A stretch of DNA of 64,000 nucleotides from Apoda limacodes (Eukaryota > Arthropoda > Insecta > Lepidoptera > Limacodidae), in contig OX291550.1 of the NCBI GenBank assembly GCA_946406115.1, positions 22,420,722 through 22,484,721 of the forward strand, given 5' to 3'. Position 1 is the first letter of the stretch. The number at the start of each line of letters is the position of its first letter. The notes below the pieces were generated by a model. It was given only the letters and a program-made list of their open reading frames with translations, did no database searches and had not been told where the DNA came from. Both the position numbers and the translations under genes were made by a program. Shown here piece by piece: positions 1 through 10,047 of the stretch.

Positions 1-973
1 GCCGGGTCCGCTATATTATAAATGCGAAAGTGACACATCCCATGAAACGAAGATTTAAGTGCTAAACTTAAGCGCTACTTCATTGAGGACATCCTGGACC
101 ATGACCAAAGCAAGGTAAGGGTGACTGAAACAGCTTACAAACATCAAATTCTAACAGCTTAGAAACATTAAATTCTGGGCAACGACAGCGTTACAACGAC
201 TGCTCAAGGCATTTGGCAAGCTTTGTCGAGCCTTGTCACCTGCACCAGAGTTTGAAAACGAGTCTGACCGGAGTAGAGCTAGTCCACATGCTCAAAGTTA
301 TTGAGTTGAATCCGAAATAAGGACTTTCGGAAGATAAATAAAGTTATCGAGCACGCAAAATCAGTGAGCTGAAATGGCAGTAGTAGGTTATAGTAGCTAT
401 ATGCATGGAAAGGCAGAGGAAATCGAGAACTGGCACGCCATAAAGGACGATAATATTCAGCATTGGACTAAATATCCACTGATATGATGATGAACGAAAA
501 GGTGGTGGGTAACGCTACGCGTTTCCGTGTAATACCTTTTTTAATGTAAAACCCACATATGTGTAAGGCACACAGTAATTCGATGCATTTACATACTAAG
601 GTTATTAACTTACATTAATCAGATGTTATTGCTGCAACAAGACGAGAATAGATTTATATTATGTTCTATGAATAAATAGTTTCTAAGACATTTTTGATTT
701 TATTTCTATAACTAACAAGATAATTTATTTCAAGTTTCTACTGCTTTATTCAAATATAATGCCAATAATTAATTAATTAAGCAGTAAGCCCATAAACTAT
801 AAAATATAATGTTTATAATAATATGACTAGAAATGTATGCGGAATGTATTAATAAAATAACTATAAAAGTATTAAGGTATGTACTAAATATTTAAACGAA
901 TGACAAATATAAAACTATAAAATTAACTTATGCTTAGTTTAGAAATATAACAGATATTCTTGTTTAAAAGACA
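1..973. other. Intergenic, no gene seen
   Basis: I see no convincing coding exon here. Bases about 10-32 carry the 'tattataaatgcgaaag' start of a widespread lepidopteran repeat, quickly diverging. From about 600 onward the DNA is strongly AT-rich with a TTAATTAATTAA run near 770. It may include the downstream flank of the Harbinger element that follows, but I could not find its terminal repeat. Confidence 0.4.
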
Positions 974-2112
974 TCATTGGTATAGGTTTTCAATAATTGA
1001 ATTTCTTAATGTAAATCCAGAGCTAGTGCTAGGTACTACACTGTCCATGCTTTCTACTTCAAAGTGTCCTTCTGCATCATCATCAAAAGATATAGTGTCA
1101 TCTAATAATAATGATAAATTGTAAAGCACAGCACAAGCAACTATTATGTGAGACACAGTAGACGGTTCATTACCTAGACCTCTAGATAGACAAGGAAATC
1201 TTTCCATATTCCAAATGCCCATCCTACAACGTTCCTGGTCTTTATTTGAGCTCTATTGTAACAGATAGAAGATGGGTCTTATAGGTGTGAGTATAAACGG
1301 AAATGTAGTATAACAATTATCACCAACAAGCCTTCCATTTAAAATACCTTGACTGTACCTTGTGTACACAGATGACATATGAAATATTTTTGAGTCACGT
1401 GTACTACCAGCCCATTGTGCTACAATGTACAGTATTTCTGTTAAAGGGCCATCAACAACCTGAAATATAAAGTGCAAATAAAATTTTACTTCAAATTTTT
1501 AGCATCCTTCTTTTGAAAAACCTTTCTAAGATATACAATTTACCTGAATGTTAAGGGAAAAAATATGATTTTTCATTCCGATACACTTCATGGTGTTGAC
1601 ATCTTGGAGAAGGAACAGTTTTGACATGGGTACAATCGATGGCTCCATCAATTCCAGGCAAGCCAGGCCATCGTCCATGCCTATATTTTGGAAATGTTGC
1701 CTATTTCTACTTACCATGAGGGAGCTTAATAAACCTGTTTAGAAATTTTGCTAGGAGTCTTGACACTTTGCTTATAATATTTGAAGTTGTTCCTTGTGAA
1801 ATGTTAAGCAAGTCACCGCAAACTGAAAAATTTACAACAGATTTAATAAGATTGTCGCTGACAGTGGTATGTATGTAATAATACTTTTGCTGATGAAATA
1901 ATGAGGATTTTAGGTAAATATTGACATTTGATTGAATACACAATATGAAAAGTTTTGAACTTACTTGATTTGAAGTGGCGTAAAATTGTAAACAAAATAC
2001 AACAGCTATTTCAGGAGCAATTGTTAAACCTCGATTATCATCACTTTGTAAGTCACTTCTTACTGAAGAAACTATATAAAGTCTTAATAGATTTACATTT
2101 ATGTGTCAAAAT
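974..2112 (-). pseudogene. HARBI1-like (PIF/Harbinger) transposase remnant
   Basis: Read from high to low coordinates this gives, in order, the conserved blocks of Harbinger/HARBI1 DDE nucleases. These are a segment with NRGL and CLQFYATSNQ (about 2040-1965), a helix-turn-helix-like CGDLLNISQGTTSNIIS block (about 1820-1760), IDGAIDCTHVK with a DDE aspartate and YRNEKSYFSLNIQ (about 1650-1526), VVDGPLTEILYIVAQWAGST with LVGDNCYTTFPFILTP (1460-1280), and the C-terminal RFPCLSRGLG and IIVACAVLYNLSLLLDD (1205-1080). Two introns look real: a donor at 1964 with an acceptor near 1823, and a donor at 1525 with an acceptor near 1461. Between the third and fourth blocks two in-frame stops lie near 1705. 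Near 1255 and again near 1205 the reading frame shifts. The gene is therefore broken. The Myb/SANT partner gene of autonomous Harbinger elements was not found. A domesticated HARBI1 gene is the alternative, but the frame breaks argue against it. Confidence 0.8.
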
Positions 2113-2224
2113 TAAATGGGCAGTCATAATATCATAGATATGCAAGTTTAGTACTATTTACATATATAAAGTAAGTTGAAAATTGTTTTTTTTTTTTTTT
2201 GGACAAATTAAATACAAATTTGTC

Positions 2225-2900
2225 CAGGCTTCATCAGAAGGAAGGCCTTGGAAGGCTGTTGGAAATTGAATCCATATAGCCTAGCATAAACACATAACGC
2301 CATTAATCATTATTTCGTCGGAGCTTTAACTGAAAATTTTCACAATTTTGGTCGCCGTTATTTGCTTACTGTTTTAATTTCATTCTCTACACGTCTTCGA
2401 TACAAAATTCTTTGCAGTACTTCGTAAAATCTGCTTAAATTTGTCGTCGAATTCTACTAGACTAAATTTAAAAAATAAACAAGCAAACCCACGTCTCCAT
2501 CGTTTAAATCTGCATTTAGAGCTCTCAGATAGGGATACTACGCATACCTCATATAAAAATATATATTATTTTCAATTGTCCGGGCCTCTAAAGAAGCTCC
2601 GCTCCGGAAGGCTGTTGAAAATTTTAACTATATAGCCTAGCATAAATATATTATGACGCCAAAAATATTCATGTGTCGGGAGAGTTAAGTGAAAATTCAC
2701 AACTTTGCTGGCCGTTACTTGCTCATTTCTTTCAATTCATCTTCTATAAGTCTTCGATGTAAAATTCTTCACAGGTCTTTATAACACTGCTGAAATATGT
2801 CGTCGAAACCTACTAGACTAATTTTAAAAAATCAACAAGCAAAAACCCGTCTTCATTGTTTTGAATCCGCACTTAACCCTCTCATAAAAATACAATGAGT
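2225..2900 (+). repeat. Diverged tandem duplication, two units of about 330 bp
   Basis: Unit 1 (about 2225-2565) and unit 2 (about 2590-2895) match along their length. Shared landmarks are 'ggaaggctgttg', 'atagcctagcataaa', 'gccgtta/gccgtta', 'gtcttcgat', 'tcgtcga' and 'actagactaa'. Near the end of each unit the same frame reads Ser-Ser-x-x-Thr-Arg-Leu. It begins at ATG in unit 2 (about 2797) and at TTG in unit 1 (about 2441), and continues for about 25 codons. This may be the 5' end of an unidentified mobile element or two old LTR-like units. No larger reading frame follows. Confidence 0.6.
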
Positions 2901-4953
2901 TAGGCTTATTATTTAAAAATACGCCATTGTGCCACAAAATGACCTCATATTATATTATATACGACGTATAAGTCATTTTTGGCAGAGATATTGTAAAAGT
3001 TTCGTCCGTAAAAAAAAACTTTTAGTTGGTATTATGTTAAAGTTACAATTTGTAATAAAATAGTCCCTATTATTTTTGAAATTTAGAAATTTTTTATATT
3101 CAAAATATTAAATACTTCTAATTATATTTAGCCTAATTGAAAACTTAGCTACATTTTCTGTCAAAACTCTCCGATGCGACACCAGGGTTGCTAGAAGTTT
3201 TCTGCTTCATGCTCGCACCACCGCTGAGTTCGCTTATCCGCTCCTGGAATTCGAAACTAAAAGTGTATATATATATATTTGATTCATAATATTTAATTAT
3301 GTAAATTCTTGAATTTTTAGGATTTTTTTTAAAATAAAAAAATAATAATAAATTAAATGACTTTGGAAAGGAGTTTACTTATGAATAGGTATTTTGAAAA
3401 TTCAAATAAAAAAATATAAAATTATAAAACACAAATAGAACTACAGATATGAAGTTAAAATTAAGAAGCATTTTTAATTTATTGTACCCTTTATCCTTAT
3501 CTCCAAACAGATATATTTAATTCTTTTTTCGTAATTATCACATTAATTATGATAATTTGGTCAACCATATCTGTTGCCCTCCCTCGGGATTTTTAGATGG
3601 AAATACGCAATCTATTTAACTACACATAAAGGCTGTCCAGAGACTCCATATACTACATTGTTGAAGATAAAACACTCCTAAAAGAAAAACAGAAAAATAC
3701 GAAAATACAAATTGAGTGTTTGGGGTAAACTAATTTTAACTATCAGCGAGGTATGATGGGCCCGTTAAGAGCCATAAACAAAAAGGTACGCTGAAAGAAA
3801 ATTAGATTAAAACACATTATGAATAAATTAACATTTAAGTACATACGTGATTAAAATAATAAGCTAAATTAATGTGAACTTTTCTCATTAGAAAACAAAA
3901 TAGCATAAATCAATTTTTCAGTGAGTTTGTGTTTAGTTCATGTATTTTAAAAAACTTCACTGAAATCAGGCATTACTTAGGTACAATAAAATACCTAATT
4001 ATTTAATCAGTGTAATTCAAAAATAAATAATTCCTTACAATATATTTATTTGATTGAATAAAATTAATGTAGTGCAATACAAGTGAAAAGTTCACATAGC
4101 AATTAATTATACTCAGCTTTTCGAATTTCAGCAGTATAATCCTGACGTGTTTCCAATCTTCACACGTCATCCAGCAATCTGACAACTCCCCGTTGAACAC
4201 AAAAGATACCGCACTCATATGAACATAGATAAAACGAAGAAAAATAAAATTAGTGAATAAAGATAATATCTCATTGTAACATTTATAGCTGAAAAGAAAA
4301 TTTTATTAAAAGTGTATAACAAAATTACTTTTCAAACGTCAGCTTTCTAAAATACAACTCGTTTCAGAACATACTCTTTCATCATTCAAAATTTCATTAG
4401 AAATCCCGATACATAAATGCATCTCTCATTATATATAACATAACATTCTCAATTTTGTTATTTCTTGTGATTGACAATTTATTAGTGCAATATAAAAATA
4501 TAATATATATGCTTGTTCCGACTTCTTACTGGCTATCACTTTTGGACCTATTTGAACAGTTAAACATCCAGTTTCGTCGCAATTATATGTATACAATAAA
4601 TATAAAAAGAATAGTCTATATTACACATACATATTGTAAACAATAACGATGGTGGAGCATGGGCTAACGTCGCTCCATGATTGTTAGCTTTATGACGGTT
4701 TGCGTTGGCTTTATAGAACCGTGGTTCTTTTGTACTTACTTTTGGTTAATCTTGTAAATAGTTAAGCCGATGGTCATTGTCGAAACTTAAAAAAAATAAG
4801 ATAACCTAAAAAACAATGTACATAATAATACTCATTTCTGAATAATTTATACTTCTCTATGCTAATACTTTATAATTTGGGAATATAAATGAATAAATAA
4901 ATAAAGTTAATTTTATTTACATATCTACTCTGAGAATTTTGCGAATTTTTGGA
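2901..4953. other. AT-rich intergenic DNA upstream of Gemin6
   Basis: No convincing exon. The stretch is rich in A/T runs, with 'atatatatat' near 3268. On the minus strand 4218-4100 there is a short open frame starting MSAVSFVFNGELSDCWMTC that reads more protein-like than its surroundings, but it has no recognisable family and no matching exon. No TATA or initiator could be assigned with confidence to the Gemin6 start at 4954. Confidence 0.4.
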
Positions 4954-6733
4954 ATGGAATCAATGGACCAAGCTAATTCGCAAACTTTAAACATAAAGTT
5001 TGACGTAATTAAGGACGACCCTGAAGCCTTGATACTGCTTATTGACAAATTTGTTAATATAGAGTTGGTAAAAAATGCATTTTTTACCGGATTTCTCCAC
5101 TCAGTTGACCCAGTATCACACAGGTTTGTTAGCTTTAATACTCTTAAAGAATAATAAAAGCTTTCAATCCAGGCATGAACCCTATAAGGAAAAAATTACA
5201 TTTAGGGTGCAGGATTTAAGGGTGGGAGAGGGGAAAGTGGGGAGAGGAAGGCTATGCCCTGGCACCATTCCCCCTCCAGGGAGACGCTTATCTAAATATT
5301 GAATTTAAAAATTTTAGAGGTTAAATTGATAAAGGCTTAATGACAAAAGTGCAATTTGTTTCTGGCACTTCCCCAGCCGCTACCGCGGTACGCATCGCTC
5401 GGCTCGTGCGCCATAAAAAAAAAACCCCCTGTACCATTCCCCCTCCCTGGAGATGATTACTTTTTGAAATATTGGTCAGAGTAACTAAAAGGGGGCGCAA
5501 GGGAAAAATTGCACACCCCAAAACAAAATATTTAATCTGGAAATGATAGAAGTTAAATAGATAAAAGCTCAATGACACAAGTGCAATTTGTTTATGGCAC
5601 TTCAACAGCCACACATTGCTCAGCTTGTGCCGATTCATATAACACAACCTAACAGCTCTTTGCTACCTAATTTTAGTATTATATATTATGTTGCTCGAGG
5701 TCTGTAAAGGCCAAGGCCAAGGCCTTAAAACAATCAAAATGGCAAAATAGGTTCCGTTTTATGATAACTGTCCATGTCAATACATATACTTTAATGACTA
5801 CCAAAAAAAAAACTCATACAAATATTTTAAAAAAAACTGTGTCTCTGTTGTGTATGTTAGAAAGATAACACCAACCCCTACATAATTCAACCCCTAGCAA
5901 CACATAAATTTTGTGCCCCAATTGTAAATTCACCTACCCTTTAACCCTAGTTATTAAACAAATACAAAATTATGTCAGCAAAAAGACTATTCCCAGAAAA
6001 ATCAAAGTTGTACCCATATTCCCTGCTTTATAGTACCTTTCTAATTTGTTCCGTCAGTGTATCACACACTGCCATTGTGGTCTAGAGTAATTTGTGTATA
6101 GATGTATGACAAGGATGTCATAAAATAAACGAAAATTAATATAGTGTTTGTGTCACATACTTAACACAATTAAATTTAGTAATGAAAGTATAGTAAAACT
6201 GATCTGGTTATGATACACATATCACTTGCTTAAAGTTTATAAACAAGGATTGATACACTTACAATAGAAAGCAATAATAGAGGTAAAACCACTTCAGGAA
6301 CCTGAATATTTTCACAAATTTACATTGGTAACATGTATTGAAATGTTTTTTTATCTGTTTTTAATTTTGTTACAGCGTAATCCTGTTGGTTGCTGTGGAT
6401 AATACTTTCCAAACCACTCTTATACCAGGCCATGCAATTCTTAATATAACAGAAGTGGCAACTAGTATTAGCCCTCCAACAAAGAAGAAAGCTGTGGATA
6501 ATTTAAAACAATCAGACTTAATAGATAGGAAAGAAAAGATAGTTGCATGGTTCAAAAAGAATTTGCTGCCTGTTACTGTATCTGGTGAAAATATAGTGTT
6601 GTCCAATGTTTCAGTGTTACCTCCATATAGTGTATCTGACATTTGTACTGAAAATTTATCAGTAGCATCCCAAATAAAAAGACTGATTGAAAATATGCCA
6701 GTAGATTTTAAACCACTATGTAATAATAAGTAA
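4954..6733 (+). CDS. Gemin6: Gem-associated protein 6 (Gemin6), two exons
   Basis: Gemin6 pairs with Gemin7 in the SMN complex, which loads Sm rings onto spliceosomal snRNAs in the cytoplasm. Exon 1 is 4954-5123 and exon 2 is 6376-6733 (ag|gtttgt donor, ttacag acceptor). The splice completes a serine codon in phase, and the protein is 175 residues, close to the human protein's length. Residues about 25-95 read as an LSm-like fold: FVNIELVKNAFFTGFLHSVD, then VILLVAVD after the splice, and IPGHAILNITEV, matching Gemin6's strand order and its GHA turn. The C-terminal part has RKEKIVAWFKKNLLPVTVSG and SVLPPYSVSDIC followed by IKRLIENMP, which fits the family's second domain. The first in-frame ATG is 4954; an upstream in-frame TTG at 4939 is not needed. 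Exon phases and the open frame show no damage. The 1.25-kb intron holds tandem repeats and a short insertion. Confidence 0.9.
5265..5640 (+). repeat. Tandem duplication in the Gemin6 intron
   Basis: Two units of about 170 bp share 'ccattccccctcc', 'gaggttaaat/gaagttaaat', 'gacaaaagtgcaatttgttt' and 'ggcacttc'. Unit 1 runs from about 5265 to 5433 and unit 2 from about 5434 to 5640. Unit 2 is longer because it holds a 52-bp insertion with duplicated flanks, described separately. Unit 1 keeps the empty site. Confidence 0.7.
5467..5532 (+). mobile_element. Short (52-bp) insertion with 7-bp target duplication, copy 1
   Basis: The insert is 5474-5525, between two copies of AAATATT (5467-5473 and 5526-5532). 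It begins GGTCAGAGTAACTAAAAGGG and ends near CACACCCCAAAAC, with an A-rich stretch in between. The neighbouring tandem unit has a single AAATATT at the matching place (about 5294-5300) and no insert, so this is a filled site beside an empty one. A second copy is at 21144-21203. I do not recognise the family. It could be a very short retroposed RNA piece or a minimal non-autonomous element. Confidence 0.6.
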
Positions 6734-7260
6734 TTTTGTAAGTTTTCAAGGCACTATTTTGGGATTGTATGAAATTTATGATTGTATTAAAAGTGTATGA
6801 GTCTGAGTCACTACCTCCATATGATGTAACTAAGTTGCTAGGCAATGTAGTAGTAAAAAAAAATAAAAAATTATGTATCTAATAAAGTACTAAAATATGC
6901 AATATAGCTATTTACTTACAAATGTACTGTGCTTTGTTATAATGCTCCCAAGTCTATCCCGTATATTAAGCTATTTTAATGAACCCATCATGGAACAAAT
7001 ACAAAATAGTTTTAATGCATACTAAATAATAGTCAGCATTCATGCTTATTTCAAAATTGTTGATGCTTGAAATTAATTTAATACTTAGCGTGTTTGTGCA
7101 TTGACTCATCTTTGGCTTGTAAATTATCCATTGTAGCCTTCATAGTAAATGTATGGATGCTTCTACCTTGACTCGTTTTTCGTATTTGTGTTTTACGTAC
7201 GATTTTTGAAAATAATCTACTCTAATTCAAACTCTAATTTAAAACCCCGTGTATTAAAAA

Positions 7261-7518
7261 CCGGCCAAGTGCGAGTCAGACTTGCGCAACGAAGTTTCCC
7301 TACCTACCACCATTTACGTAATTTACAAACAAAAACAAAAAGTGTGCTGCTGAGCGTAAGTCACCCATCCAATTACTGACCAAGCCCGACGTTGCCTAAC
7401 TTTGAATATCGTTTCCAAGAAATAAAATGTGTTACTGTTTTGCTAAATAATACCTAGATGGCGCTGTAACGGTGATTTAAGATAGTAAATGACTCGGGTC
7501 GGTCTCACACTTGGCCGG
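7261..7518 (+). mobile_element. Small element with ends in 'ccggccaagtg'
   Basis: The left end at 7261 reads ccggccaagtgcgagtcaga. The right end (about 7502-7518) is the reverse complement, ctcacacttggccgg, giving inverted ends of about 15 bp around a 258-bp body. The left-end sequence is a very common lepidopteran repeat motif, also seen at 13935, 17620 (reversed) and 58345 (reversed). Confidence 0.5.
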
Positions 7519-7596
7519 ATTGACTATGATCACTTCAAGATTGAATCTTATATGTGTTACTGATTTTACAATAGAGCAACTATGTAGATTATTCAG

Positions 7597-8523
7597 GGTT
7601 GCGTTCAAAAACGAGTAACTTGAGTAAAAAATGACGTCATCGGGTTCCTTACTCTACCCTATAGTTTTTGAACGGCTAACCGAGTTACATCTGTCAAGTT
7701 TTAATCAATGTTTCCACTTTTAGGAATTTCGCCCTTGTAGAGACATTTTTTTATTTGAAATACCTACGTAAGGCCTACGGAACACTAAAATTTAAATAAA
7801 GTTTTAGGCTATTTTTTTGACTTTGAGTGAGAACAAACTAATAATTTCCTTCTTGCTTTTTTGAATTAAGTTTTCATAAACTAGGTGGGAACTTGGTGAA
7901 TTCTTTTGTTTTGATTATACATATATTTTAATAAAACTTACCATTATTATTAAGTATATTATAATACTATTTATTTATCAGTATGTTAACAATGTTTACC
8001 TTTTTGTAGTTGTAACGTTGTGTTTGCATTCTAAACACTTGAATCGCGGTTTATTTTATTGTTAGATTTTATTTTGACAAAAATAAAATGATAATAGGAG
8101 TATTTCTAAACAGCTAAAATTTACGGCTAAAATCAATATTTTATTAACACTATTTTAAGGCATTTAGGGTTATTCACTAAAGATTCTATGAAAAAACTGA
8201 ACCCTAGTAGTGGAGTGGAAATACTTAAAAATCTTTTATTACTAAATAACTCCAAATACAAAAGTCATAGAGAAATACTTAAATACAAAAGCAAACAACA
8301 AAATAATATACTAATTTTCTTAATACGGAAACATTGCTTTGACCATTTTCATCAAATATGGCCGCCTACTCCGACGAACCCGCGTCGAGTACGGTTCACT
8401 TGAGCCAACCCTAGGGTAACAACTCTACGCGTTTTTGAACGGATTAGGGTTGGAACTCAGTTAGTTTATGAACGGTTCGAGTCATAACTCTACTCGACTC
8501 AGTCGGTTTTTGAACGGCCCCCA
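7597..8523. mobile_element. Non-coding element with 'cgttcaaaaac' inverted ends
   Basis: The left end reads gggttgcgttcaaaaacgag and the right end is the inverse of gggggccgttcaaaaaccga. The motif 'tttttgaacgg' or its complement recurs near 7665, 8430, 8470 and 8505, so both ends carry several subterminal copies. The 0.9-kb interior has no coding exon. Repeated subterminal motifs suggest a non-autonomous cut-and-paste element; a possible CAG flank is too short to name the superfamily. Confidence 0.5.
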
Positions 8524-10047
8524 GTTTGAACGTTAAAATTGTTGTTCATTTAGTAAGTGTTACTATTCTGAATATTATAATTTTTTTTTTCTGTAATGTT
8601 ACATGGTTGATGAACTTATATTTAATACCTGTTTTACACAAGTACCAACTTCATCTGAGTACCTTTTAATGAAATTTGTACGAAATTTTTATCCGACTAT
8701 ATTTTTAAGTTAGTCGACTATTTCTCATTATGTCGTAAAGCTTATTCAGCTATGATAGTTTTCCTTTTAATTTCGTTATATATGTCATGGGAATGACTTT
8801 TTTCACACACCCAAAAGTCATTTAGCTAGTGGTGGGGCGATTTGCACTTTAAAGCGTAATATTTCGCAAATGCATCGCTGAATCGAAAAATTTTACACGG
8901 CCCAATATCTTAAAATGAGCTATTCAACGACACCCCACACTATGGGGTAGACGAGTAAAAAAATATTCATTCCCACATTACGTGTAGGGGAGGTACACTT
9001 AAAATATTTTTTTTAAATTTAATTTTACCATTTTGTCGCCCTAATTGATATGTATACCCATGCCAAATTACAGCTTTCTAGTACTAATGATCTCTGAGCT
9101 AAGCAGTCGACAGGCAGACAGCCAGACGGACATGGCGAAACTATAAGGGTTCCTTGTTGACTAAGGAACCCTAAAAATCTAAAAAAAATAACGTTACTAG
9201 CTTTATTTATAAAATGGGGTGCCATGCTTTTTAGGTATCCACAATAATTCTTATTTTACGGAACCTTTATGCGTGTACTTTTTGATCGAAAACTGCCAAA
9301 AAACGATACTAATAATTTTAATTAGCGTAAGGGACAAACAACCATTTTTCAATATGTTTAAAAAGTCATTCAAAGTTAAAAACTTTTAATTAAAATAAGG
9401 TTTTTTGCAAACACTTGACTTTTAAATCATCAAACTGCTATTTATTTTTAAAACGAGTAATCTCTTCGATGATGTGAACGATAAGTAATAGTTAAAGCAA
9501 TGTTGTTGTAGTTGTAGTTTCAAAGAGGCAGCGAGGTATTTGATCTTCCGAAGTGTTGTGGAACGGCGCGGTGAGAATAAAGAAATTGTCGCGAGAAAGT
9601 GTGTAAGTTGTTTATATAATGAAATTTTAATGCCATCCCTCCTGGTGCACCGGTGGCGCCCTGTACGTAAGCGAAGAAAATAAGAGTTAACGCCGGAAAA
9701 AAATAATTAAAACACCTATCCTATCAAATAACAAATTAAACATCAGACAGACCCTTATCTCAAAGTCTGCAAAACGGTTTATCGTAAAGATAACATAAAC
9801 GTACAAATATACGTAACGTATATACGTATAAAACAGCTGGAGCGCTTGCTATACATTTAGGATACGCAAATTACCGTCAAACTGATAACAAGTCAGAGTA
9901 TTGACGGTGTTTATAGTCCACGGACAGTATTTTCGTGCCGGTCGATGACTGCTAAAAGTTTATATTTTTCCTTATTAAAATAGTCACTGTATCCAATGTC
10001 GCACGTGCATCTCCCGTTTGAGTTATAAATAACACTTATTTTTTACT
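8524..10047. other. Upstream region of transporter A, with a repeat tail
   Basis: No coding exon recognised. Bases about 9060-9176 match the 3' part of a common lepidopteran repeat ('gacaggcagacagccagacggac' region, then 'ggttccttgttgactaaggaaccctaaaaa', which itself folds into a small hairpin). Bases 9780-9900 hold an AT-rich stretch with repeated 'tacgtata'. A promoter for transporter A should lie here, but I cannot place one. Confidence 0.4.

Noticed and set aside
4003..4218. Minus-strand open frame starting MSAVSFVFNGELSD
   Set aside because: It reads somewhat protein-like for 35 codons, but no family, no splice partner and no continuation could be found.
5321..5647. Minus-strand open frame of 108 codons
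   Set aside because: It runs through the tandem repeat and short insertion in the Gemin6 intron; no protein features.
6370..6642. Minus-strand open frame of 90 codons
   Set aside because: Antisense of Gemin6 exon 2.
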